The notes under the pieces were generated by a model, which was not told the DNA's origin, did no database searches, and worked only from the letters and a program-made list of their open reading frames with translations. Position numbers and translations under genes: made by a program. A stretch of DNA of 14,027 nucleotides from Cylindrotheca closterium. Its lineage: Eukaryota > Bacillariophyta > Bacillariophyceae > Bacillariales > Bacillariaceae. The stretch spans positions 1-14,027 of the forward strand of contig CAKOGP040001912.1 in NCBI GenBank assembly GCA_933822405.4, given 5' to 3'. This document shows, one piece after another, positions 1 through 8,333 of the stretch. Position 1 is the first letter of the stretch. Each line of letters begins with the position of its first letter.

Positions 1-2
1 CT

Positions 3-347
3 TCGGCAACAGCTGAATGGGATCGTCGCACTGCAGCCTTCTCCGCGTGGCTAGACCTGCAACTGACGGGCCCTTCCATCAAAATAGCGATCCTACAGCT
101 TCTTCAGGGCGTTTGCACACCTCCTTCGTTTCCCCCAAGGCCCATCTCCTCTTCGGTTCGGCCGGCCTTCTTGGCTCAGCAGGTGATTGGGTCTCAAGGC
201 CTTTTGGAGGAATCAACGCCCCAAAATCACCCCGCCCCGTCGCGGGTAGAGTTAGGATTCTCTCGATCCTGACTAGATCAACTTCTGTCCACCAGATGTC
301 TCCAATGGTTCAAACTAGTTCTTGACTCGTTGCTTCACGGTACTTGA
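3..347 (+). pseudogene. Unrecognised GC-rich, possibly coding fragment
   Basis: A reading frame is open from the window edge to a TGA at 270-272 and continues after it to a second TGA at 345-347. Its translation includes a Trp/Leu-rich stretch (AEWDRRTAAFSAWLDLQL) that looks protein-like. The segment is clearly richer in G+C than the AT-rich sequence following position 350, as a gene end often is. An alternative frame (17-325, 102 residues) is also open, so the coding frame is not certain. I do not recognise a family. It could be the 3' end of a decayed gene or element lying mostly outside the window, or simply non-coding. Confidence 0.2.
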
Positions 348-527
348 CCTTTACAGCCGCTTATTCCACCGGCAATCGTATGCCCTAGATAGCATTTAAT
401 CGATTAATGTTTCAGTTATTATTATTGGAGTAAGCTTTATCGAATGTCGCCCCAACATCTAACTGGTTTGTCTCTGTTATCATGCCAGGGAGTCTGAATA
501 AATCTCCATTTTCTCGACAGAAGTTCA

Positions 528-583
528 CTAAAAAGTTCCCAAAAAGCCCTAAAAAGTTCCCTAAAAGTTCCCTAAAAAGTTCC
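528..583. repeat. Degenerate 11-13 bp tandem repeat (CTAAAAAGTTCC type)
   Basis: The motif CTAAAAAGTTCC, with one A more or less, occurs at 528-540, 549-560, 561-571 and 572-583, separated once by a truncated unit (541-548). It ends in a run of T. It looks like replication-slippage expansion in non-coding DNA. Confidence 0.75.
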
Positions 584-735
584 CTTTTTTTCGAGATTCC
601 CCGTGTGAAAATTTTACCGAGGGATCATAAATTAGCGCGTTTGACAACATCTAGTGGTTCCGCGGTTTCGATTTCCCTAAATGCAACATGGTCCTGGAGA
701 ACTACTGTTGACACAGATGACTCACTCGATTTTAG

Positions 736-762
736 AATTCGCTGTTAAATTTACCGCGAATT
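736..762. repeat. Imperfect palindrome (AATTCGC...GCGAATT)
   Basis: The left arm AATTCGCTGTTAAAT is followed directly by TTACCGCGAATT; the arms pair except at about two positions. It is separated by only a few bases from the perfect palindrome at 766-793 and shares the same arm core (AATTCG.GGTTAA), so the two probably belong to one structure. Confidence 0.65.
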
Positions 763-765
763 TTT

Positions 766-793
766 CAATTCGTGGTTAATTAACCACGAATTG
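766..793. repeat. Perfect 28-bp palindrome
   Basis: CAATTCGTGGTTAA is followed without spacer by its exact reverse complement TTAACCACGAATTG. A perfect palindrome of this length is very unlikely by chance. It could be a dimeric protein-binding site, the core of a foldback/MITE-like element, or a recombination relic. I see no target-site duplication that would delimit a mobile element. Confidence 0.85.
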
Positions 794-820
794 TCATTGA
801 AAGATTTTCTTAATCCGTAA

Positions 821-839
821 CGCCCGCTTCGCGCGGGCG
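821..839. other. GC-only hairpin
   Basis: CGCCCGC (821-827) and GCGGGCG (833-839) form a 7-bp stem around the loop TTCGC. It stands out in an AT-rich setting. It resembles a bacterial intrinsic terminator stem, but no T-run follows and the context is eukaryotic, so no terminator is called. Confidence 0.55.
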
Positions 840-1124
840 GTTCGGTTTCATGATATGGTTGCCTCCGTGACACGTACTGGCTGGCGATCGAAGAAGTATT
901 CGGCTGGCGCGTACTGACATTTTTACATGATGGGGTAGAGAAAGCAATAGGTAAATTTCACAATGAACACAAAAGAAGTAGGTAGATACCCGGACCCTCC
1001 GCAACTCGTCCGTCCTTTCGTCGTTTTAAAGGGGATTTTGCGTATTGAATTTACGGGGAGCGAATACATGATTCTTTAGGGGGAATTGTTTAAAAGGGGG
1101 CATTACGGTTTTCCAAAAAATATT

Positions 1125-1224
1125 TTGTCGTGTTTCAAATTGATTTGTCGTGTTTCATTCGAGTTTGTCGTCTTTCGAATTGGTTTGTCGTCTTTCGAAA
1201 TTTCTTGTCGTCTTTCGAAAAATC
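1125..1224. repeat. Five-unit 20-bp tandem repeat upstream of gag
   Basis: Five consecutive 20-bp units start at 1125, 1145, 1165, 1185 and 1205. Each begins TTGTCGT and continues GTTTC or CTTTCGAA. The first two units share TTGTCGTGTTTC and the last three TTGTCGTCTTTCGAA, so the array has diverged in two blocks. It lies about 400 bp upstream of the Gag start codon and could be part of the older element's 5' leader or terminal region. No function is visible. Confidence 0.85.
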
Positions 1225-1623
1225 TGCACTCTACCACCACCACCTTCCGTATAGAAAGGTTTCCGTGGAACAACGGAAAGAAAGAATTCGACGTAGCACG
1301 GCAAGACAAAAAGGGAAAGGAAAAGCGCCGGGGCGCCTGGAGCCGTTTCCCGTACAACAGCAAATATATACAGCGCTGAAGAAAAGTATTGCCACAGGGA
1401 GCTACGAACATAAATGCAATGCTTCATTGCTGAAGGAGTGTATTACTCGGCAGAGCCAAATTGGCGAAGACGAATACACTCAGAAACTCAACAAAGAGAA
1501 ATCCCACACATCAAGCAGACTCAACCCTTGATGCCAACGATCCTTTAGGTAGTTTTTAATTCTGCAAGGGGGTGGTATAGACAAGTAAACGAGGCTTAAG
1601 TGTACAATCTACTAAGGTATAAA
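1225..1623 (+). other. Presumed 5' leader of the older retroelement
   Basis: Three overlapping short frames are open here on both strands, but none has a recognisable domain and their starts lie inside the 20-bp repeat array. A TATA-like string (GGTATAAAATG) overlaps the gag start codon itself and is therefore unlikely to be its core promoter. No LTR end, primer-binding site or terminal inverted repeat of the older element could be identified. Confidence 0.35.
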
Positions 1624-3220
1624 ATGAGTAGCTTGTCAGAGAAATTATTTGAGAGATTGGTCTCTCCTAGACCTCCAAAGGTCCAGAAGGAAGAAATCGA
1701 CGTGTCCACCGTGGACCCAGGTGAAGAGTCGTCTACAGGAACGTTCCATGAGGTTCACCGGACGGACAAGGAATCACCAAGCACTTTGACTGGATTCTCA
1801 GTGATCGCCAAGCCGAAAGGAAACCAATTCCCCGCTGCCAGTGTATCTTCTGCGCCTGGAGGAGCTACCAGATTCAGCTCCCGAATCCGAAAGAAGATCT
1901 CATCTCAGAAGGACACCTACACGTCGGTAGCTCGCCACGAACCAGACGAGAACAATACAATTGAGCCAGACGACGAGGAACCCCTGGATTCGGATGACGA
2001 CAAAGCAATGACGGATATTGAAATGGCAGAGATCTCCGACACTGGATCAACAGTAGAGTCAATTCCCGAAGTTGAGTCCTCCGCAAATATGGTCCACTTG
2101 ACCGACAAGCACTGTCGCATGACCTGCAAAATCACAGATATCCATGGTGAGAAGCACCTCTGTGTCTGTGGAGCACTAGCGAACCTTTGCGGTAGACACT
2201 ACAAGAAGCGAATCAATCCTACAGGGAAGCACCAACAGGAGGCTGCTTGGTACCAGGCAGCTCATCCAAAAAGGGGTGACACAGTGTACGGGAAGGCCGG
2301 CTTCACATTATCCGACAGAGACATGGAACTACGAAAGTTAGACGAGCGTGACCAGATGACTGCCGCTTTGCAGTTTGTCCAGAACAGTGGAAAGGCGCAC
2401 CGGGAAAGTCTGGAACTCATTGCTCTCAAAGAATCCAGGACGGAGGATCCAACCAAGAATCTGCAAGTTACCTTTGATCAGCTTGAAGTCCGAGCTGGTC
2501 CACCCGCAACAGATGCTAGTGGACCCCCCCTACCGCCACCACAGCCTTCAACTAAGAACTTCTACGGCTTCCTAGATGCCGCCGACAACAGGTACAAAGC
2601 CTCCAGCATTGACGAAGCTACTGAATACTTTAAGATGGGTTTGGCAATGGACCGCAAGTTTGATAATGAACGAGAGTGTGATCTGTGGGTGGCAAGCGGC
2701 GCGGCTCTCCAACGATGGAAAAAACAGAGCTCCCCCGGCGCGGCTCCAGGGAGCCCAGCTAAGTCTCCACTTGGAGCCACCACTCCCAAACGAGGCAACC
2801 TTGCCGGACCGGGGTCCGTTCTACTGGAAACTGATGATGTGGTTTCGCTTAGTGAATCCTCGGCTACGACTCTTGAGGATGAACGAAAATCGGGGTCGAA
2901 GGGGAGACACGGGAAGGATCACAAGAATAAGGATTCACGAAGACGGAGACATAAAGATAAGAAGACGGGAAAGAGGGGCAAGGATCGGAAGAAAGGAAAA
3001 GGTCGTGGCCGAAGACACGGAAGGCGACGCAGGGGGTCTGGCGACTATGATAGCGACCCTTCGTCGTCCGGCAGTTCCTCTTCCTCGTCCAAGTCACCTT
3101 ACGATGGATGGAGCTCAAGCTCCGACAAAGATTCCGATGACAGCAGGGCATACAAACGCTCTGAACGGCGTAAACGGATCAAGAAGAGATCGAAACAGTC
3201 CAGGAATTCTTCCCGACACA
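1624..3220 (+). pseudogene. Gag-like ORF of older retroelement, 5' part (interrupted)
   Basis: The first ATG of the frame (1624, context AAAATGAG) is taken as start; 532 codons follow before the insertion point. Residues 1-160 are low-complexity and acidic. A Cys/His cluster follows, C164-x3-C168-x11-C180-x-C182-x6-C189-x2-H192, a plausible but unnamed zinc-binding fold. Residues ~200-400 are mixed, with a proline-rich stretch around 305-312. Residues ~422-532 are very basic and serine-rich (RRRRHKDKK, GRRHGRRRR, SSSGSSSSSS), suited to nucleic-acid binding or nuclear targeting. At 3221 the frame enters an LTR and stops at 3243 after seven foreign residues. It continues in phase at 9924. The Gag role is inferred from position before the zinc knuckle and Pol, not from a recognised family. 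A host RS-rich nuclear protein is the alternative. Confidence 0.6.
3216..3220. repeat. Target-site duplication, left (ACACA)
   Basis: ACACA directly precedes the TGTTGGG start of the first LTR and is repeated directly after the AACA end of the last LTR (9919-9923). Five bp is the usual integrase footprint of LTR retrotransposons. Confidence 0.9.
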
Positions 3221-3731
3221 TGTTGGGATATGACGAAATATGAGTTTTTACGTTCCAAAATGAAACTATTCAAGTACGAGGTTTTCGACACGTGCGATCG
3301 GAATTTGATCGTGCAAGATGTCGGGATTTGACGCAAGTATGCCGGACGCGAGTCTGTCGGACAATCTGTATCCACACAAACAGGAAAAGATCTTGTACAA
3401 GTGGAATATCAATGTTGTGTACAATGCAGTAGGGAATAATGCAAGATATCCCAAAGTACTGCATTCAACACAGAATTGCCGTAGAAGTCGAATCGAGTTC
3501 TGTAAACAAGGGATTTTCCAAGGGAAAATCGTCGAACTCACTTTTGTGATTGAATCATCAATTCAAGCCAAACATTAATCAAATAGGAACAATTTCACTC
3601 AAAGTATACCTAGAGACAGGAGAACTATTGTCGTGAAAGTGTTGTACAGTCGATTACAAATTTAGATTGCAGAGATTTGTTCTGAGCGCTAAAAGCACTC
3701 ACGATAGAGCACATTTTGCTTTATTCTAACA
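3221..3731 (+). repeat. LTR1, first (outer 5') copy
   Basis: It runs 511 bp from TGTTGGGATATG to TTCTAACA. It differs from the last LTR by about a dozen substitutions and two 1-bp indels, which implies appreciable age for the original insertion. It holds the hairpin GATTTTCC-AAG-GGAAAATC (3512-3530) and, at 3541-3554, CTTTTGTGATTGAA, the sequence complementary to the start of segment B. The sequence that follows it (ATTACAGC) is not an obvious primer-binding site. An 86-codon open frame (3318-3578) in it is probably fortuitous. Confidence 0.9.
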
Positions 3732-4209
3732 ATTACAGCATTATTTGTTTTGAGATTTTTTCAGCGAGCCTGTTTTGCCAAAGTCCCAGCTGGGAAAAAT
3801 TCCCCAAGATTCAGCCCCCAAAAAATTAATCACTTTTGCTCGCTTCTCATCGCTTTGGTCGCTTCTCATCGCTTTGGGAAACGAGTTATTTCCATTCAGA
3901 ACAAGTAATTTCCATTTGGAACGAGTAATTTCCATTTGGAACCAGTAGTTTCCATTCGGAACGAGTAATTTGTTCCATTCGGAACGAGCAGAAACCTTAT
4001 TTTGCTTACTTCTGATCGCGTTATGGTTGCTTCTCATCGCTTTGGTCGCTTTTCATTGTTTCTGTCTGAACCAATCATAATTGGTCATCATTAGCTTTTG
4101 CTCTGAAGTATGAGTTAATCTTCTTATCCAACGTGATCACATGGATTTTGAAGGTCTGTCCGCTCTTCCGCTCTCCGAACAATGACAAAAATCATCGTTC
4201 TGCCGGGTG
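3732..4209. mobile_element. Segment A, non-coding internal part, unit 1
   Basis: This 478-bp segment lies between LTR1 and LTR2. It has no domain on either strand; its 98-residue minus-strand frame is a translation of the minisatellite. It carries 19-bp repeats (TCGCTTCTCATCGCTTTGG) at 3840-3858, 3859-3877 and, diverged, 4027-4045. A 20-bp array occupies 3881-3983. If the element once had its 3' internal end here, the polypurine tract is not evident: the last bases before LTR2 are CTGCCGGGTG. Confidence 0.75.
3840..4057. repeat. Minisatellite block in segment A
   Basis: Two exact 19-bp units (3840-3877) are followed by 20-bp units at 3881, 3901, 3921 and 3941 and a 23-bp variant at 3961-3983, consensus ACGAGTAATTTCCATTTGGA. 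Within these, TTCCA-TT-TGGAA is a small hyphenated palindrome. A diverged 19-bp unit recurs at 4027-4045. The block is repeated in units 2 and 3 at +2062 and +4124. Confidence 0.85.
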
Positions 4210-4704
4210 TGTTGGGATATGACGAAACATGAGTTTTCACGTTACAAAAAGAAACTATTCAAGTACAAAGTTTTTGACACGTACGATCGGACTTTGATCG
4301 TGATGTCAGGATTCGACGCAAAGTATGCCGGACGCAAGTCCGTCGGACAATCTAAATCCACACAAAAAGGGAATGACCCTATACAAATGATGTAAAATGC
4401 AGTAGGGAATAATACAAGATGTCCCAAAGTACTGCATTCAACACAGAATTGTCGTAGAGGTCGAATCAAGTTCTGTAAACAAGGGATTTTCCAAGGGAAA
4501 TCTTTGAACTTACTTTTGTGATTGAATCATCAATTCAAGCCAAATAATAATCAAATAGGAACAATTTCACTCAAAGTATACCTAGACACAGGAGAACTAT
4601 TGTTGTGAAAGTGTTCTACAGTCGATTACAAATTTAGATTGCAGAGAGTTTGTTCTGAGCGCTAAAGGCACTCACGATAGAGCAGATTTTGCTTTGTTCT
4701 AACA
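4210..4704 (+). repeat. LTR2 (diverged, shorter LTR), unit 1
   Basis: It is 495 bp long, starts TGTTGGGATATGACG and ends GTTCTAACA, and aligns along its length with LTR1 with numerous substitutions and some deletions (for instance around 4372-4395). It is therefore an LTR of a related subfamily. It is directly followed by the candidate primer-binding site and gag remnant, so it is the structurally proper 5' LTR of segment B. The complementary partner site CTTTTGTGATTGAA is at 4513-4526. The left neighbour (GGGTG) and right neighbour (TTCAA) do not form a target-site duplication, so it is not a simple solo-LTR insertion. Confidence 0.88.
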
Positions 4705-4718
4705 TTCAATCACAAAAG
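4705..4718 (+). promoter_or_regulatory. Candidate self-priming primer-binding site
   Basis: TTCAATCACAAAAG begins at the first base after LTR2 and is the exact reverse complement (14 of 14) of CTTTTGTGATTGAA inside the same LTR (4513-4526; also 3541-3554 in LTR1). It does not begin with the TGG expected for a tRNA 3'-CCA primer. Known precedent: in the fission-yeast element Tf1 the 5' end of the element's own RNA pairs with the primer-binding site. If transcription starts at the A just before CTTTTGTG, nucleotides 2-15 of the RNA would pair here. The same sites occur at 6767-6780 and 8829-8842. Confidence 0.6.
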
Positions 4719-4786
4719 GCAACAAAACAAATTTATGTGAAGAACAGCACTGCCTTATCTTCAAAGGAGTGAGTGATTCGTTGACA

Positions 4787-5283
4787 ATGGGACGTTCTTC
4801 ATCCGTTGGTGGAAGAGGACGTGTGACTCCTCAGAAAGTCAAGAGCAACTCAAGTTCAACAGTCGTGAAACATCTATTTTCAACAAAAGATGAAAACAAT
4901 GGAAAGACAAGATTGTCGTACAAAGATGCCAAAGAAAGAGTGATCGACTACATCCAAGCTTCTGGAATGAATTGTTCCGAAAACATGGTGAAATCAATGT
5001 GAGATGGAAAGTTGATCAACTTCAATGCGATCGCTCCAAGATTGAACGCTCCAACTCAAACTGAAGATGTTGCAAGAGAAACAGAGATGGCCAAAAGCAA
5101 GATTCTCTATTCTGCAAAGCTCGACGAGAACATGCAAAGATCAGCCTGCTTCGAGACAAACAAGAGAACCGTCAAATCAAACATCATGCTGAAGTTTGTG
5201 ACAATTTCACGACTACTCTTGAAGATCCGATGGAACTCTTGAAACGTATTGAACGATTCATGAAGAAGAGCGCTGATGCTGAG
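4787..5283 (+). pseudogene. Ty1/copia-like gag remnant in segment B, unit 1
   Basis: An ATG frame at 4787 starts MGRSSSVGGRGRVTP and is open for 71 codons to a TGA (5000-5002). The same frame continues to 5242, and the C-terminal part shifts frame between about 5165 and 5195, where the text becomes CDNFTTTLEDPMELLKRIERF up to the LTR border at 5283. The block around ETNKRT..., a Cys, then DPxxLLKxI resembles the N-terminal half of Gag in stramenopile copia elements; this resemblance is from memory. The protein is cut off by LTR1, with no capsid end, zinc knuckle, protease or Pol. The TGA falls before DGKLINF, where TGG (Trp) would be a one-base change. Confidence 0.5.
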
Positions 5284-5793
5284 TGTTGGGATATGACGAA
5301 ATATGAGTTTTTACGTTCCAAACGAAACTATTCAAGTACAAGGTTTTCGACACGTGCGATCGGAATTTGATCGTGCAAGATGTCGGGATTTGACGCAAGT
5401 ATGCCGGACGTGAGTCTGTCGGACAATCTGTATCCACACAAACAGGAAAAGATCCTGTACAAGTGGAATATCGATGTTGTGTACGATGCAGTAGGGAATT
5501 ATGCAAGATATCCCAAAGTACTGCATTCAACACAGAATTGTCGTAGAAGTCGAATCGAGTTCTGTAAACAAGGGATTTTCCAAGGGAAAATCGTCGAACT
5601 CACTTTTGTGATTGAATCATCAATTCAAGCCAAACATTAATCAAATAGGAACAATTTCACTCAAAGTATACCTAGAGACAGGAGAACTATTGTCGTGAAA
5701 GTGTTGTACAGTCGATTACAAATTTAGATTGCAGAGATTTGTTCTGAGCGCTAAAAGCACTCACGATAGAGCACATTTTGCTTTATTCTAACA
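5284..5793 (+). repeat. LTR1 hybrid copy, between units 1 and 2
   Basis: It is 510 bp. Up to the T at 5541 it carries the variants of the last LTR (9408-9918); from the G at 5677 onward it carries those of the first LTR (3221-3731). The crossover therefore lies within about 135 bp. This mosaic is the signature of unequal recombination between the outer LTRs. Confidence 0.88.
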
Positions 5794-6271
5794 ATTACAG
5801 CATTATTTGTTTTGAGATTTTTTCAGCGAGCCTGTTTTGCCAAAGTCCCAGCTGGGAAAAATTCCCCAAGATTCAGCCCCCAAAAAATTAATCACTTTTG
5901 CTCGCTTCTCATCGCTTTGGTCGCTTCTCATCGCTTTGGGAAACGAGTTATTTCCATTCAGAACAAGTAATTTCCATTTGGAACGAGTAATTTCCATTTG
6001 GAACCAGTAGTTTCCATTCGGAACGAGTAATTTGTTCCATTCGGAACGAGCAGAAACCTTATTTTGCTTACTTCTGATCGCGTTATGGTTGCTTCTCATC
6101 GCTTTGGTCGCTTTTCATTGTTTCTGTCTGAACCAATCATAATTGGTCATCATTAGCTTTTGCTCTGAAGTATGAGTTAATCTTCTTATCCAACGTGATC
6201 ACATGGATTTTGAAGGTCTGTCCGCTCTTCCGCTCTCCGAACAATGACAAAAATCATCGTTCTGCCGGGTG
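5794..6271. mobile_element. Segment A, unit 2
   Basis: This 478-bp copy looks identical by eye to 3732-4209, including the minisatellite. Confidence 0.8.
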
Positions 6272-6766
6272 TGTTGGGATATGACGAAACATGAGTTTTC
6301 ACGTTACAAAAAGAAACTATTCAAGTACAAAGTTTTTGACACGTACGATCGGACTTTGATCGTGATGTCAGGATTCGACGCAAAGTATGCCGGACGCAAG
6401 TCCGTCGGACAATCTAAATCCACACAAAAAGGGAATGACCCTATACAAATGATGTAAAATGCAGTAGGGAATAATACAAGATGTCCCAAAGTACTGCATT
6501 CAACACAGAATTGTCGTAGAGGTCGAATCAAGTTCTGTAAACAAGGGATTTTCCAAGGGAAATCTTTGAACTTACTTTTGTGATTGAATCATCAATTCAA
6601 GCCAAATAATAATCAAATAGGAACAATTTCACTCAAAGTATACCTAGACACAGGAGAACTATTGTTGTGAAAGTGTTCTACAGTCGATTACAAATTTAGA
6701 TTGCAGAGAGTTTGTTCTGAGCGCTAAAGGCACTCACGATAGAGCAGATTTTGCTTTGTTCTAACA
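6272..6766 (+). repeat. LTR2, unit 2
   Basis: This 495-bp copy looks identical by eye to 4210-4704. No change was noticed at the positions that distinguish LTR1 from LTR2. Confidence 0.88.
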
Positions 6767-7345
6767 TTCAATCACAAAAGGCAACAAAACAAATTTATGT
6801 GAAGAACAGCACTGCCTTATCTTCAAAGGAGTGAGTGATTCGTTGACAATGGGACGTTCTTCATCCGTTGGTGGAAGAGGACGTGTGACTCCTCAGAAAG
6901 TCAAGAGCAACTCAAGTTCAACAGTCGTGAAACATCTATTTTCAACAAAAGATGAAAACAATGGAAAGACAAGATTGTCGTACAAAGATGCCAAAGAAAG
7001 AGTGATCGACTACATCCAAGCTTCTGGAATGAATTGTTCCGAAAACATGGTGAAATCAATGTGAGATGGAAAGTTGATCAACTTCAATGCGATCGCTCCA
7101 AGATTGAACGCTCCAACTCAAACTGAAGATGTTGCAAGAGAAACAGAGATGGCCAAAAGCAAGATTCTCTATTCTGCAAAGCTCGACGAGAACATGCAAA
7201 GATCAGCCTGCTTCGAGACAAACAAGAGAACCGTCAAATCAAACATCATGCTGAAGTTTGTGACAATTTCACGACTACTCTTGAAGATCCGATGGAACTC
7301 TTGAAACGTATTGAACGATTCATGAAGAAGAGCGCTGATGCTGAG
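6767..7345 (+). pseudogene. Segment B with gag remnant, unit 2
   Basis: It looks identical to 4705-5283: primer-binding-site candidate at 6767-6780, ATG at 6849, the same in-frame TGA at 7062-7064 and the same C-terminal frameshift. That the copies share the same disabling mutations shows that amplification followed decay. Confidence 0.55.
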
Positions 7346-7855
7346 TGTTGGGATATGACGAAATATGAGTTTTTACGTTCCAAACGAAACTATTCAAGTA
7401 CAAGGTTTTCGACACGTGCGATCGGAATTTGATCGTGCAAGATGTCGGGATTTGACGCAAGTATGCCGGACGTGAGTCTGTCGGACAATCTGTATCCACA
7501 CAAACAGGAAAAGATCCTGTACAAGTGGAATATCGATGTTGTGTACGATGCAGTAGGGAATTATGCAAGATATCCCAAAGTACTGCATTCAACACAGAAT
7601 TGTCGTAGAAGTCGAATCGAGTTCTGTAAACAAGGGATTTTCCAAGGGAAAATCGTCGAACTCACTTTTGTGATTGAATCATCAATTCAAGCCAAACATT
7701 AATCAAATAGGAACAATTTCACTCAAAGTATACCTAGAGACAGGAGAACTATTGTCGTGAAAGTGTTGTACAGTCGATTACAAATTTAGATTGCAGAGAT
7801 TTGTTCTGAGCGCTAAAAGCACTCACGATAGAGCACATTTTGCTTTATTCTAACA
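7346..7855 (+). repeat. LTR1 hybrid copy, between units 2 and 3
   Basis: This 510-bp copy appears identical to the hybrid at 5284-5793. The switch from last-LTR to first-LTR variants falls between 7603 and 7739. The shared breakpoint interval suggests that the third unit arose by copying of an already hybrid LTR. Confidence 0.88.
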
Positions 7856-8333
7856 ATTACAGCATTATTTGTTTTGAGATTTTTTCAGCGAGCCTGTTTT
7901 GCCAAAGTCCCAGCTGGGAAAAATTCCCCAAGATTCAGCCCCCAAAAAATTAATCACTTTTGCTCGCTTCTCATCGCTTTGGTCGCTTCTCATCGCTTTG
8001 GGAAACGAGTTATTTCCATTCAGAACAAGTAATTTCCATTTGGAACGAGTAATTTCCATTTGGAACCAGTAGTTTCCATTCGGAACGAGTAATTTGTTCC
8101 ATTCGGAACGAGCAGAAACCTTATTTTGCTTACTTCTGATCGCGTTATGGTTGCTTCTCATCGCTTTGGTCGCTTTTCATTGTTTCTGTCTGAACCAATC
8201 ATAATTGGTCATCATTAGCTTTTGCTCTGAAGTATGAGTTAATCTTCTTATCCAACGTGATCACATGGATTTTGAAGGTCTGTCCGCTCTTCCGCTCTCC
8301 GAACAATGACAAAAATCATCGTTCTGCCGGGTG
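7856..8333. mobile_element. Segment A, unit 3
   Basis: This 478-bp copy looks identical by eye to the two earlier A segments. Confidence 0.8.

Larger units (their letters stand above)
348..1124. other. AT-rich non-coding region with short repeats
   Basis: No convincing gene is seen on either strand. The short open frames here (for example 482-748 plus strand and 810-1004 minus strand) are low-complexity or cross the palindromes and have no recognisable domain. The region holds a short-period repeat at 528-583, two adjacent palindromes at 736-793 and a GC-rich hairpin at 821-839, listed separately. Confidence 0.6.
4705..5283 (+). mobile_element. Segment B, internal part with gag remnant, unit 1
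   Basis: This 579-bp segment between LTR2 and the next LTR1 contains, in order, the candidate primer-binding site, about 65 bp of leader, and the gag remnant. It ends abruptly at GATGCTGAG next to the next LTR1, without a purine-rich tract, so everything from mid-gag to the 3' end of the parent element is deleted. Confidence 0.8.

Noticed and set aside
821..839. Bacterial intrinsic terminator
   Set aside because: There is no T-run after the stem and all other evidence indicates a eukaryotic genome.
1624..3220. Host RS-rich splicing factor
   Set aside because: The frame continues across the insertion into a segment leading directly to a zinc knuckle and Pol, and no RNA-recognition motif is present. 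The alternative is kept at low probability.
2576..3331. A 251-codon plus-strand frame overlapping gag
   Set aside because: It is a shadow frame of the compositionally biased 3' half of the gag ORF, and it crosses the insertion junction into the LTR.
3318..3578. An 86-codon open frame inside LTR1, present in all LTR1 copies
   Set aside because: The homologous LTR2 does not keep it open, the differences between copies do not look synonymous-biased, and the translation has no recognisable motif.
3741..4037. A 98-codon minus-strand open frame, repeated identically in each A segment
   Set aside because: It is the translation of the minisatellite (repeated KLL-NGN-type peptides) and has no domain; the identity between units reflects DNA duplication, not selection.
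4210..4704. LTR2 as a separate solo-LTR insertion
   Set aside because: The five bases on its two sides differ (GGGTG and TTCAA), and a primer-binding-site candidate plus gag follow it directly, so it is an integral 5' LTR.
5263..5330. The gag remnant frame of B continuing into LTR1 as CWDMTKYEF, suggesting that the repeat start might be coding rather than an LTR end
   Set aside because: The same TGTTGGGATATG start follows three unrelated sequences (ACACA flank, segment A, segment B) and pairs with a CTAACA end and a 5-bp duplication, which defines an LTR; the open junction is a coincidence.
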